From Anaerolinea thermophila (GTDB lineage Bacteria > Chloroflexota > Anaerolineae > Anaerolineales > Anaerolineaceae), in the NCBI RefSeq assembly GCF_020723905.1, contig NZ_DYHZ01000001.1, forward strand, positions 365,501-429,500: a DNA stretch of 64,000 nucleotides, read 5' to 3'. Under the pieces are notes generated by a model, which saw only the letters and a program-made list of their open reading frames with translations, was not told the origin of the DNA and did not search any database. Of the stretch, positions 37,074-48,200 are shown one piece after another; position 1 is the first letter of the stretch; each line of letters begins with the position of its first letter. A program made the position numbers and the translations under genes.

Positions 37074-37612
37074 CACAGCCTGTGCGCTTGATTCCTCTGT
37101 TATGTCCGCATTGCCAGACCCCCATCCCAGCCCAGCCCGATGAGGTGGCATGGGTGTGCAGTAACTGTCAGAAGGGGGCACTGCTGGATGAAAAAAAGGG
37201 CGCTGTGCCGCTGAATGTGTTTTTTCATGCCAGCCTTGCGGCAGGCAAAAAAGGCGCGCCGTTCTGGGTCACCCGCGGCAAAGTTACCTTTCAGGAGCGA
37301 ATCACCTATCAGGGAAATGAGCAAAAAGCCATGCAGGATTTCTGGGCAGAATCCCGTCTCTTTGCCATTCCAGCCTTCGCCCTGCCCCTGGAAGAAGCCG
37401 TTGTCATGGGGGTTAAATTTTTACACCAGCCCATCCCCATGGAGATGGGCAAACCCGCGCCTTTCCCACCCATTGTGGTTCCCCCGCAGGATGTGCATCC
37501 GCTGGCGGAATTTATCGTCATGAGCGTGGAAGCCGAACGCAAAGACGCCCTGAAACACCTGAAATTCACCCTGACACTGGAGCCTTTACAATGCTGGATT
37601 CTCCCCGTCTGA
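37070..37612 (+). CDS. Small zinc-ribbon protein (third of three)
   Basis: A 180-residue protein with an N-terminal zinc ribbon (LLCPHCQTPIPAQPDE / WVCSNCQKGALLD) and a soluble domain (PLNVFFHASLAAGKKGAPFW, FPPIVVPPQDVHPLAEFIV). It has no membrane helix, unlike its two neighbours, so it may be the cytoplasmic partner of the set. Start ATG 37070 overlaps the previous stop (ATGA). Its last 22 bases overlap the PLD gene. I do not recognise a named family. Confidence 0.78.
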   Translation: MTQPVRLIPLLCPHCQTPIPAQPDEVAWVCSNCQKGALLDEKKGAVPLNVFFHASLAAGKKGAPFWVTRGKVTFQERITYQGNEQKAMQDFWAESRLFAIPAFALPLEEAVVMGVKFLHQPIPMEMGKPAPFPPIVVPPQDVHPLAEFIVMSVEAERKDALKHLKFTLTLEPLQCWILPV

Positions 37613-38619
37613 AACTGCGCTTACTGATTGCGCTGAGCCTTCTCGCCTTCCTGCTGGTTGCCTGCGAAGAGCCTGCTCCCTCTTCCACTGGCATTCAGGC
37701 TTACTTCACCAACCCCGCTTCTTCCTCTCAGAATCAAGCCCTTCAGGATGCCCTGCTGGACTCCCTGAACAATGCCCGCACTTCAGTGGATATTGCCATG
37801 TACAATTTCAATCTCCTCGAAGCCGGCAATGCTTTGCGCAAAGCCCGCAGCAACGGGGCAGCAGTGCGCATCGTTGTGGACTCGGACGCCATGGACAACA
37901 AACTGCTCCAGCAACTGCGCCGGGAAGGATTTGAGGTGCTGGGGGATCGGCGGGAAGGGCTGATGCACAACAAATTTATCGTCATTGACGGCAAAACCGT
38001 CTGGACGGGTTCGCTCAACCTGACCTACGGCGGACTGACCAATGACGAAAACAACCTGGTCCGGATTGAATCTCCCGACCTGGCGGAACGCTACACCGAA
38101 GAGTTCAATGAAATGTTTGAAGAGGATCTTTTTGGAGGCGGCACCCCTCTGGGTGAGCGTAGCGCCCTGACCCTCAATGGTAACCGGGCATGGTTGTACT
38201 TTTCTCCGGAGGATGTGCCCTCGCAAGCCATTCTGGAACGCATCCAACAAACCCAGACTTCCATTAACATGCTGGCATACGCCTTTACCCTGAACGACTT
38301 GCGCGACGCCCTGCTGGAATCGGCTCACCGGGGGCTGGATGTACGCATCGTCTTCGACGCAGGTCAATCCACTGCCACAGGGAGCGAATACCAAACGCTG
38401 AAAAACGCCGGTCTGGATGTCCGTCTGGATGGGAGTTCTGGTCTGATGCACCACAAGGTGATCATTCTGGACGGCAAAACCGTAATTTTTGGCTCGTACA
38501 ATTTCACCCGCAGTGCTGATGTCAACAACGATGAAAATGTGCTCATTGTGGAGAACGCGGAACTGGCAAAGCAGTTTACCCGCACCTTTGAGCGGATTTA
38601 CACCCAGGCTCAACCTTAA
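37591..38619 (+). CDS. Phospholipase D-like lipoprotein with two HKD motifs
   Basis: A 342-residue exported lipoprotein: signal peptide LRLLIALSLLAFLLVAC with lipobox LVAC (Cys about residue 26). Two PLD half-sites follow, HNKFIVIDGKTVWTGSLN and HHKVIILDGKTVIFGSYN, each of the form HxK(x)4D. Both sites are complete, so it should be catalytic. Family members act as phospholipases, cardiolipin synthases or nucleases; the compact ~150-residue repeats resemble the Nuc-type endonuclease group more than cardiolipin synthase. It is translated from an ATG inside the zinc-ribbon gene, which ties it to that unit. Confidence 0.88.
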   Translation: MLDSPRLKLRLLIALSLLAFLLVACEEPAPSSTGIQAYFTNPASSSQNQALQDALLDSLNNARTSVDIAMYNFNLLEAGNALRKARSNGAAVRIVVDSDAMDNKLLQQLRREGFEVLGDRREGLMHNKFIVIDGKTVWTGSLNLTYGGLTNDENNLVRIESPDLAERYTEEFNEMFEEDLFGGGTPLGERSALTLNGNRAWLYFSPEDVPSQAILERIQQTQTSINMLAYAFTLNDLRDALLESAHRGLDVRIVFDAGQSTATGSEYQTLKNAGLDVRLDGSSGLMHHKVIILDGKTVIFGSYNFTRSADVNNDENVLIVENAELAKQFTRTFERIYTQAQP

Positions 38620-38708
38620 CAACAGGTTAAGCGGGCAGGATTTCTCATCCAAAGGCACTGGAAAAGCATATAATCAAAAAGGTATATCATTCTTTTCTGG
38701 AGACTCTC

Positions 38709-39188
38709 ATGAAACAATGGAAAACCCCTCCCGCGATGATTATTGACCCCTCAAAAACCTACTACGCCATCATCGAAACCGAACGGGGAAACATTGAACT
38801 GGAACTCTATCCCCAGTACGCTCCCAAAACGGTGAACAACTTTGTGTTTCTGGCGCAGGAAGGCTTTTATGACGGTGCTGCCTTTCATCGCGTGATTGCC
38901 AATTTTGTCATCCAGGGCGGAGACCCCACCGGGACCGGCGCCGGTGGCCCGGGTTACCGTTTTGAGGATGAGGTCAAAAATAACCCCCTCAAACATGAAC
39001 GCGGGGTCATCTCCATGGCAAACGCGGGTCCCAACACCAACGGCAGTCAGTTTTTCATCACTCACTCACCACAACCGCACCTGAACGGGCGTCACACCGT
39101 CTTTGGCAAAGTGATTAAGGGAATGGAAGTGGTGGACGCCATCCGCCAGGGAGATAAGATGCTGAAGGTGACCGTCCGCGCCGGGTAG
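38709..39188 (+). CDS. Peptidyl-prolyl cis-trans isomerase, cyclophilin type
   Basis: A 159-residue cyclophilin that speeds proline isomerisation in protein folding. The active-site segments are complete: [37 protein letters not shown] and [11 protein letters not shown] (Arg, Phe, Gln, Phe and His of the catalytic pocket). No signal peptide is evident, so it is probably cytoplasmic. ATG 38709 follows TGGAG, and a TATAAT lies at 38669-38674. It is followed 24 bases later by a small membrane protein. Confidence 0.95.
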   Translation: MKQWKTPPAMIIDPSKTYYAIIETERGNIELELYPQYAPKTVNNFVFLAQEGFYDGAAFHRVIANFVIQGGDPTGTGAGGPGYRFEDEVKNNPLKHERGVISMANAGPNTNGSQFFITHSPQPHLNGRHTVFGKVIKGMEVVDAIRQGDKMLKVTVRAG

Positions 39189-39212
39189 AAAGAATCTTCT
39201 CGAGCGCACGCC

Positions 39213-39725
39213 ATGTCCTTTCTGGAGACGTTACTCGAACGATACGAACTGCCCCGCCTGATTCTGTCTTTTGTCTTCGTGGTAGCCGGGCTGGGGATGG
39301 CATATCTGCTCGGGCAGGTGCATACCCTGAACTGTCAACGCACACAGGGACGCCAGCACTGCCAGATTGCCGTCTCATGGATGGGTATTGTTCCGCTTCG
39401 TCAAGAAACCCTCAACCCCCTTCAAGGCGCCCGGGTGGATGAATCCTGCGATGAGGATGGCTGTACCTATCGGGTCGTCCTGCGCACCGGTAGCGGAGAC
39501 GTGCCTCTGGGGGTTGGTTACTCCTCGGGTCTGAAATCCAAAGAGGACATGGCAGAAACCATTCAAGCCTTTGTGGCAAACCCTTCTCAGCCTGATTTAA
39601 AGGTGCAAACCGGGGGTGGGCTGTGGATAGCGTTTCCCCTGGTGTTCTTCATGGTAGGGCTCTGGATGGGCATTTCTCCAGTGATTTCATCCTTCCTGCC
39701 TTCCCGGGATGATACCCCCCTCTAG
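39213..39725 (+). CDS. Small membrane protein of unknown function
   Basis: A 170-residue protein with a hydrophobic helix near each end (LILSFVFVVAGLGMAYLLG, about residues 16-34, and LWIAFPLVFFMVGLWMGISP, near 140-160). Between them is an extracytoplasmic loop carrying four cysteines (LNCQRTQGRQHCQ, SCDEDGCTYRVVL), possibly disulfide-forming. No family is recognised. It follows the cyclophilin gene closely and is probably in the same transcript. Confidence 0.7.
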   Translation: MSFLETLLERYELPRLILSFVFVVAGLGMAYLLGQVHTLNCQRTQGRQHCQIAVSWMGIVPLRQETLNPLQGARVDESCDEDGCTYRVVLRTGSGDVPLGVGYSSGLKSKEDMAETIQAFVANPSQPDLKVQTGGGLWIAFPLVFFMVGLWMGISPVISSFLPSRDDTPL

Positions 39726-39802
39726 ATGGATGCAACCTTTGGGAACGAAATCCGTAGAAAATACAGGAACAACCGAAACCGGTTGAGAAGAGGTGATCAG
39801 AT

Positions 39803-40180
39803 ATGGAAAATCCGCAGGAAACTTCCTCATCATCTACTCCCAAAAACAGTTGGGATGAGGTTGCCAGCGAAATAAGCGCGCTGGGCAACAGCCTTGCCAA
39901 AGCCTTCTCCGCGCTATGGAGTCGGGTGGAAACCAGCGAGGAAGCCCATCAAATCAAAGAAGGGCTGGAATCGGCGCTTCAGCAGGTGGAACAAGCCCTG
40001 CAGGAAGCCGCACAAACCCCCGAAGCGCAGGAAGTCAAGGTTCATGCCCGCAACACCCTCGAAAGTCTGCGCGCGGCGGGAGAACAAACCATTCAGGAAG
40101 TCCAGCCCCAAATCGTAGAAGGTTTACAAAAAGTCAATGAGGAACTGGAAAAACTCATCGAGCAGTTAAGGCAGAAATAA
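39803..40180 (+). CDS. Small amphipathic-helix protein of unknown function
   Basis: A 125-residue acidic protein composed of long amphipathic helices (EISALGNSLAKAFSALWSRV, LQQVEQALQEAAQTPEAQ, INEELEKLIEQLRQK-like end). There is no signal or membrane segment. The pattern resembles membrane-surface or late-embryogenesis/apolipoprotein-like helical proteins, but composition alone can produce that. AGAGGTGAT precedes ATG 39803. It is 44 bp upstream of the polymer-forming membrane protein and probably co-transcribed. Confidence 0.7.
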   Translation: MENPQETSSSSTPKNSWDEVASEISALGNSLAKAFSALWSRVETSEEAHQIKEGLESALQQVEQALQEAAQTPEAQEVKVHARNTLESLRAAGEQTIQEVQPQIVEGLQKVNEELEKLIEQLRQK

Positions 40181-40224
40181 CGCTTCGGCGAGTTTTTTAG
40201 ATTTTTTCCAAAGGAGAGAGACAG

Positions 40225-41637
40225 ATGAAACGCATTCGTTTTCCGATTGCGGCATGGATTGCCATGCTTATCATCGGCGTTTGCCTGCTGGGACTTCAAG
40301 TTCAGCCTGTGCAGGCGGCAGTGATTGATGAAGACGGCAACGTCGGCGCGAAAGAAGTGATTCAGGATGACCTGATTATCGGGGGACAAAACGTCATCAT
40401 TGACGGTACGGTTAACGGCGCCGTGCTGGCTGCAGGCGAGCGCATCGTCGTCAATGGTACCATCAACGGCGATCTTTTCGCATGGGGGCAAAGCGTGCTG
40501 CTTGCCGAGAACGGGAAGGTGAGCGGAAATGTGTTCATTGGAGCACAATCCAGCGAGGTTCGCGGCAAGGTTGGCGGGAGTGTATTCACCGGTGCCACCT
40601 CCATGCTTCTGGGAAGCCAGGCGCGCATTGACCGCAACCTGTACTTTGGCGGCTACAGTTTGGAAACCCTCAGCGGCTCGGTGATTAAAATTGACGCGCT
40701 GGTGGGTGCCTATCAAATCATTCATGCAGGCGAAATTCAACAGAACCTCAAAGGTGGCGTTGCCGGCGCCGACCTGAAAGGTAAAGTGGGAAAAGATGTG
40801 AGCCTGGATGTCGCCGCACCGGGGGAAATGGGCTCCAATTTCTGGATGTTCGGGTTTCAACCCGGTATGCCGCGCGCCATTGAACCCGGTCTGCGGGTTG
40901 CGCCAGAAGCCATCATCGGTGGCAATTTGACCTACACCAGCCCCGCCGAACAAGCCAGCGCCATTCAGGCGCGTCCCAAAGGGCAGGTGATTTATCAGAC
41001 ACCCACCCCGGAAGAAAGCATGCGCTCGAAATCCCCTCTTCAGCGCTGGGAGGAACACCCCTTGCTGAAAACCCTGCTCCATCTGGTGCGGAATCTCATT
41101 GTCCTGCTGATTCTGGGCGGACTGGCGCTCTGGCTGATTCCGGGGCTGTTCCAGAAGACAGTGGAAGCGGCAAATGCAAAACCTCTGCCTGCCGCAGGCG
41201 TGGGCATTCTAACCCTGTTGGGAGGGTATGCCGGCGCGATTCTGGTGGGACTGCTGATTCTTGCCGTCGGCGTGATCCTCAGTCTGGTCACTCTGGGCGG
41301 GCTGAGCAATGCCATCTTCGGGATTGGGTTCTCGGCACTTGCCCTGGCGGTGGCAATCTTCACCCTGCTGGTGGGATACGGCAGTAAACTGGTGGTGTCG
41401 TTCTGGGTGGGCAAACTCCTGCTCGAAAAAACCGCCCCACAGACCCGCAACATGTCTACATGGGCACTGGTTCTGGGCGTGGCGCTCTACGCCATCGTAC
41501 GCGCCATTCCCTTCCTGGGATGGCTTGCTGGCTTGATTGCCACCCTGATCGGGCTGGGGGCAATGTGGTTCACCTATCAGAACAGGAAAACCCCTGCAGC
41601 CGAGCCAGTACCTGCACCGCTCCCTGAACAGGGATAA
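40225..41637 (+). CDS. Exported bactofilin-like/polymer-forming protein with C-terminal membrane domain
   Basis: A 470-residue protein: an N-terminal signal helix (WIAMLIIGVCLLGLQVQPVQA), about 200 residues of short beta-helix repeats (IDGTVNGAVLAAGERIVVNGTINGDLF type), then a Thr/Pro linker and four to five membrane helices (LIVLLILGGLALWLIPGLF, ILVGLLILAVGVILSLVT, AVAIFTLLVGYGSKLVV, LGWLAGLIATLIGLG). The repeats resemble the cytoskeletal bactofilins, here placed outside the membrane. An envelope organisation role is inferred. GGAGAG precedes ATG 40225, and a terminator follows. Confidence 0.8.
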   Translation: MKRIRFPIAAWIAMLIIGVCLLGLQVQPVQAAVIDEDGNVGAKEVIQDDLIIGGQNVIIDGTVNGAVLAAGERIVVNGTINGDLFAWGQSVLLAENGKVSGNVFIGAQSSEVRGKVGGSVFTGATSMLLGSQARIDRNLYFGGYSLETLSGSVIKIDALVGAYQIIHAGEIQQNLKGGVAGADLKGKVGKDVSLDVAAPGEMGSNFWMFGFQPGMPRAIEPGLRVAPEAIIGGNLTYTSPAEQASAIQARPKGQVIYQTPTPEESMRSKSPLQRWEEHPLLKTLLHLVRNLIVLLILGGLALWLIPGLFQKTVEAANAKPLPAAGVGILTLLGGYAGAILVGLLILAVGVILSLVTLGGLSNAIFGIGFSALALAVAIFTLLVGYGSKLVVSFWVGKLLLEKTAPQTRNMSTWALVLGVALYAIVRAIPFLGWLAGLIATLIGLGAMWFTYQNRKTPAAEPVPAPLPEQG

Positions 41638-41657
41638 GTTCATCGCATTTTCATTCA

Positions 41658-41687
41658 AAAGGCTTGGAACCCCCCAAGCCTTTTTGT
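41658..41687 (+). terminator. Intrinsic terminator after the polymer-forming protein
   Basis: AAAGGCTTGG (41658-41667) pairs with CCAAGCCTTT (41674-41683), ending in five T. Confidence 0.92.
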
Positions 41688-41719
41688 TTCCCCTTCTTAA
41701 CAATCACCCTTAAGGAGGA

Positions 41720-41749
41720 TGGACAATTAACCGGGAACGGGATTAGACT
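41720..41749 (+). promoter_or_regulatory. Promoter of the MFS transporter-TetR unit
   Basis: TGGACA (41720-41725) and TAGACT (41744-41749), 18-bp spacer. The operator begins at the end of the -10 box. Confidence 0.6.
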
Positions 41750-41772
41750 TTACTAAACGAACGTTCAGTAAA
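41749..41772 (+). promoter_or_regulatory. TetR-type operator upstream of the MFS gene
   Basis: A 24-bp imperfect palindrome with half-sites TTTACTAAACGA and ACGTTCAGTAAA (10 of 12 positions symmetric). It overlaps the likely transcription start and lies 11 bp before ATG 41784. It is most probably bound by the TetR protein encoded at the end of the same unit. Confidence 0.8.
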
Positions 41773-41783
41773 AAAGAGGAGCA

Positions 41784-43220
41784 ATGGACAATCGACAAAG
41801 AAACCGAATCCTGCTGGTGCTGTTTTTTGGCGTCTTAATGGGCGCACTGGATATCGCCATTCTGGGACCTGCTCTGCCCTCCATCCGCAAGCAGTTCGCC
41901 GTGAATGAGCGCACGCTGGCGTGGATTTTCAGCAGTTATGTGCTGATGCAATTAATCAGCACCCCGTGGATGGCGAAACTGTCTGACCTGTATGGCAGAC
42001 GCTGGATTTACATGCTGGATATTGCTTTATTTGCTTCCGGTTCGCTTCTGGTGGCGCTTGCTCCGGCATTCTGGGTGGTGCTTCTGGGGCGCGCCATTCA
42101 GGGCTTCGGCGCTGGGGGCATCTTCCCGGTTGCCAGCGCAGTGATCGGTGATACCTTCCCGCCCGAAAAACGGGGAAGCGCGCTGGGGATGATTGGAGCG
42201 GTCTTCGGTCTTGCATTCCTGATCGGTCCTCTGCTGGGCGGGGTCATTCTGGCAGTGGCATCGTGGCACTGGTTATTTTTGATCAACCTTCCCATTGCAC
42301 TGTTCATCCTGATCTTTGCCGCCCGCCTTCTGCCGGTCAGTCGTCCGGAAAAAACCAGCCGACTGGACTCGGTTGGGTTACTGCTCCTCAGTCTGACGCT
42401 GGTTTCGCTGACAATTGGCATCAATCAACTGGACTCCAGCCAGTTCTTCACCAGCATTCTGCAAATCCAGGTGGGTGGGCTTATTTTGCTTGCCCTGCTC
42501 CTGCTGGCGGTCTTAATTCAATACGAAAAGCGGGTGGACTCTCCTTTACTGCCTGCCCGCCTGTTCAACCGCCGTCAACTGGGGCTGGCTTACACCCTCT
42601 CGTGGGGCGCAGGCTTTACCGAAGCCAGTCTGGTATTTGTGCCGCTCATGGCGGTCAGCGGACTGATGTCTCAGGGAATCACCGAGAAGAACGCCACATG
42701 GCTGTTGATACCGGCGGTGCTGGCAATGATGATCGGAGCGCCGCTCAGCGGACGGATGCTGGATAAATTCGGCTCGCGTTCAGTAATTCTCACCGGCACA
42801 GCCGTGATGAGTCTTGGATTTCTCATGTTGAGCGCTCTGGGGACAAACCTGTTCTGGTTCACCTTCTCCGGAATATGGATTGGAGTGGGGCTGAGCGCCC
42901 TGCTGGGTGCTCCCCTCCGCTATATCATGCTGAATGAAGCCCTTCCAGAGGAGCGCTCGCTGGCACAGGGGATCATTACGCTGTTTTCCAGCATCGGTCA
43001 ACTGACCGGAAGTGCCTTCATCGGCGCGCTTGCCGCATCATTTGGAAAAGCCGACACATTTGCAGGATACCGGGCAGCGTTTGGATTTGTGCTCTTTATC
43101 AGTGTGGCAATGCTGGCAAGCGCCATGTGGCTGAAAAAGCGCCAGGACGAGTTATCCGGGGAAAGTACTTATGTCCGCACTGGCTCACCCGCAGGCGAAG
43201 ATGCGACCGCGCATTCTTGA
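41784..43220 (+). CDS. MFS drug efflux transporter (DHA2/EmrB-QacA type)
   Basis: A 478-residue membrane transporter with about 14 hydrophobic helices. It carries the DHA2 N-terminus (MGALDIAILGPALPSIRKQF), motif A (KLSDLYGRRWIYMLD), LGRAIQGFGAGG and motif C-like LAFLIGPLLGGVI. It should export drugs or toxic compounds by proton antiport. GAGGAG precedes ATG 41784. The TetR gene overlaps its 3' end by 50 bp and a palindromic operator overlaps its promoter, so it is probably induced by a TetR ligand. Confidence 0.92.
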   Translation: MDNRQRNRILLVLFFGVLMGALDIAILGPALPSIRKQFAVNERTLAWIFSSYVLMQLISTPWMAKLSDLYGRRWIYMLDIALFASGSLLVALAPAFWVVLLGRAIQGFGAGGIFPVASAVIGDTFPPEKRGSALGMIGAVFGLAFLIGPLLGGVILAVASWHWLFLINLPIALFILIFAARLLPVSRPEKTSRLDSVGLLLLSLTLVSLTIGINQLDSSQFFTSILQIQVGGLILLALLLLAVLIQYEKRVDSPLLPARLFNRRQLGLAYTLSWGAGFTEASLVFVPLMAVSGLMSQGITEKNATWLLIPAVLAMMIGAPLSGRMLDKFGSRSVILTGTAVMSLGFLMLSALGTNLFWFTFSGIWIGVGLSALLGAPLRYIMLNEALPEERSLAQGIITLFSSIGQLTGSAFIGALAASFGKADTFAGYRAAFGFVLFISVAMLASAMWLKKRQDELSGESTYVRTGSPAGEDATAHS

Positions 43221-43758
43221 AGAAGCCACCCGTCAGTTCGTAGAGCGCGGCTTTGACGGCGTCTCCATCCGCGACCTTGCCAGAGCCTGCGAGGTAACCA
43301 ATGCCGCGCTTTACTATCACTTTCCAGATAAAGAGCATCTATTTCTGGAAGTACTGGAACACGGGCTGGAAAAATTTACCCGATTGCTTTCGGAAGCCCG
43401 GAGCAAATATCCTGCTTCCACGCGGGACTGTCTGCGCGAATTCATCCTTGGGATCTTTGCGTACATTCCGCCCGAGACGCGCGGCATCATCCGCCTTGCC
43501 TCGCAGGAAATGGATAAATTTTCTCCCGAGAACCGTGAAAAATTCCGGGAAGTGTATGCCCGTGAATTTCTGTACCCTCTCGAAGCGATCATTGAGGAAG
43601 GACAAAAGCGGGGAGAAATCCGCCCCTTCCCTCCCGAACTGCTGGTATGGGCATTTCTGGGAATCTTTTATCCCTTTTTGAACCAGCGCCAGTTTGCTCT
43701 CACTCCTGAAGCCATTGATTTGCTGTTAAGCATGTTCTGGGAAGGGGTTGCCCCCTGA
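43171..43758 (+). CDS. TetR family transcriptional regulator of the MFS transporter
   Basis: A 195-residue repressor with N-terminal helix-turn-helix RILEEATRQFVERGFDGVSIRDLARACEVTNAALYYHFPDKEHLF and an all-helical ligand domain with a C-terminal tryptophan-rich pocket region (LLVWAFLGIFYPFLNQRQF). ATG 43171 (GGGGAAAG upstream) lies inside the 3' end of the transporter gene; ATG 43201 is an alternative. Genes in this order, with a palindrome before the transporter, normally form a self-controlled efflux unit. Confidence 0.92.
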   Translation: MSALAHPQAKMRPRILEEATRQFVERGFDGVSIRDLARACEVTNAALYYHFPDKEHLFLEVLEHGLEKFTRLLSEARSKYPASTRDCLREFILGIFAYIPPETRGIIRLASQEMDKFSPENREKFREVYAREFLYPLEAIIEEGQKRGEIRPFPPELLVWAFLGIFYPFLNQRQFALTPEAIDLLLSMFWEGVAP

Positions 43759-43805
43759 TGCTCTCTCTGAAGGCAATTACTTTGTGAAATTTTTTGCACG
43801 CGGAA

Positions 43806-43834
43806 TTGACATAACCTCAATGGAGCGGTATAAT
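43806..43834 (+). promoter_or_regulatory. Promoter of the S1-domain protein
   Basis: Consensus TTGACA (43806-43811) and TATAAT (43829-43834) with 17 bp between them, 43 bp before ATG 43878. It suggests strong constitutive expression. Confidence 0.93.
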
Positions 43835-43877
43835 CGCCTTCCGTGACAATTATCCCGGGAGAGGTAAGGTAAAGACG

Positions 43878-44756
43878 ATGGAATCGGAAGTAACCACTCA
43901 AGGGGTCGAAAATACCCCCCAAATTCAACCCAAACAGCACTTTCGGGCGAAAGTGCTCAAAGTTTCGCTGGCAGGAGCGGCAGTTGACCTGGGAATCGGT
44001 CAGCCGGCATTCCTGCACATCTCACAGATTCAGCCATTAGATGATGAGCCCATCAAGCGGGTCAGCGACGTCCTGCAGGAAGGGCAGGAAATTGATGTGT
44101 GGGTGAAACGCGTCAAAGAAGGACGCATTGAAGTCACCACCTTCAAACCGCTGGATCTGGAATGGCGCGACCTGAAAAAAGGGATGGTCGTCAAGGGGAA
44201 AGTCGTGCGCCTGGAAAAATTTGGCGCTTTTGTAGAAATCGGCGCGGAACGCCCTGCCCTGCTGCACATTTCGGAAATGGCGCACGGATACGTGCGCGAG
44301 CCTTCCGAAGTGGTTAAAGAAGGCGACGAAATTGAAGCGCAGGTCATTGACTTCAACCGCAAGAAGCGCCAGATTAAATTGAGCCGCAAGGCGCTGTTGC
44401 CCGAACCCGTCAAAGAGGAAGAACCCATCCAGGCATTCATCGAAGCCCCCAAACGCGAACGCCCCAAAGATCGCGATAAGGACAAAGAGAAAGACAAAGA
44501 AAAGGCTCAGCGGCGCAAGAAAGCCAAAGCCCCTCGCTCGCGGGAAGAGGACACCATCAGCGTGGATGCTCTGCTCGAATCGCTGGGCGAAGAACCTCAG
44601 CCTGAGGTTGAAACCGCAATGGCAATTGCCTGGCGAGAGGCAATGGAACGCGCCAAAGCCCGCAAAGCCGAAGAGAAAGGGCGCAAGAAAGCCGCCTCTC
44701 AGGAACAGGAAGATATCCTTGCCCGCACTCTGGAAAACAAAGTGCAGACTTCCTGA
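43878..44756 (+). CDS. S1 RNA-binding domain protein (RpsA-like, two S1 domains)
   Basis: A 292-residue protein with two S1 domains: residues ~20-92 (HFRAKVLKVSLAGAAVDLGI, HISQIQPL) and ~98-172 (KGMVVKGKVVRLEKFGAFVE, LLHISEMAHGY, DFNRKKRQIKLSRKAL). A highly charged, low-complexity Lys/Asp/Glu tail follows (RPKDRDKDKEKDKEKAQ), probably disordered. It is likely an RNA-binding protein associated with ribosomes or RNA decay. It has fewer domains than classical ribosomal protein S1, so it is either a short S1 or an auxiliary protein. Strong consensus promoter upstream; terminator after the gene. Confidence 0.85.
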   Translation: MESEVTTQGVENTPQIQPKQHFRAKVLKVSLAGAAVDLGIGQPAFLHISQIQPLDDEPIKRVSDVLQEGQEIDVWVKRVKEGRIEVTTFKPLDLEWRDLKKGMVVKGKVVRLEKFGAFVEIGAERPALLHISEMAHGYVREPSEVVKEGDEIEAQVIDFNRKKRQIKLSRKALLPEPVKEEEPIQAFIEAPKRERPKDRDKDKEKDKEKAQRRKKAKAPRSREEDTISVDALLESLGEEPQPEVETAMAIAWREAMERAKARKAEEKGRKKAASQEQEDILARTLENKVQTS

Positions 44757-44789
44757 AAAAGGCTGCCTGCCTCTCCTCTCCCATCGGGA

Positions 44790-44825
44790 AGAAAGAGACA
44801 CCCCAAAACGGGGTGTTTTCTTTTG
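44790..44825 (+). terminator. Intrinsic terminator after the S1-domain gene
   Basis: ACACCCC (44798-44804) with GGGGTGT (44810-44816), AAAA-type loop, followed by TTTCTTTT. Confidence 0.85.
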
Positions 44826-44849
44826 TGGACAGATTTTTATGGTAAACTT

Positions 44850-44878
44850 TTGACAGGTTTATACACCCCCATCAGAAT
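44850..44878 (+). promoter_or_regulatory. Promoter of pyrG
   Basis: TTGACA (44850-44855) and CAGAAT (44873-44878), 17-bp spacer; the -10 is weak. The transcript would start near 44885, giving a ~110-nt leader. Confidence 0.6.
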
Positions 44879-44930
44879 ATCGTTCCATGATGGTGAGAAA
44901 AGCAATGAAAACCGGGGATTCATTTCGTGA

Positions 44931-46619
<1,689 letters not shown>

Positions 46620-46703
46620 GGGGAGTTTGTTTGCTTTTTCACATTCTGTATTATACTTACCGAGGCAATCAAAGCCCGGAATAATCATCAGAAAGGATGT
46701 TAA

Positions 46704-48014
<1,311 letters not shown>

Positions 48015-48036
48015 TCCTCACCTTCCCGTCTAAGGT

Positions 48037-48073
48037 TAAAACTCCCACCCCGAACAAGGGTGGGAGTTTTTTA
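48037..48073 (+). terminator. Intrinsic terminator of eno
   Basis: AAAACTCCCACCC (48038-48050) pairs with GGGTGGGAGTTTT (48058-48070), ending in T. Confidence 0.95.
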
Positions 48074-48200
48074 TGAGAGTCTCCTCATCTGACAAACATT
48101 ATACATGTATAGCGTTTGTATTGGTTTTTCTCCACAAACCGGTAAAATAAGGTCATCGTTCAATCCATTCTTACAGGTTCAACAAGAAGGAGAATTAAAG

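Noticed and set aside
41711-41729. Three-codon reading frame (ATG GAC AAT TAA) with a strong Shine-Dalgarno before the MFS gene
   Set aside because: It overlaps the -35 region of the likely promoter, so it would not be in the mRNA; it is probably a chance similarity to the real start (ATGGACAAT...).
48100-48111. Perfect palindrome TATACATGTATA before the FAS1 gene
   Set aside because: Short AT-rich palindromes occur by chance, and no promoter can be placed firmly around it.
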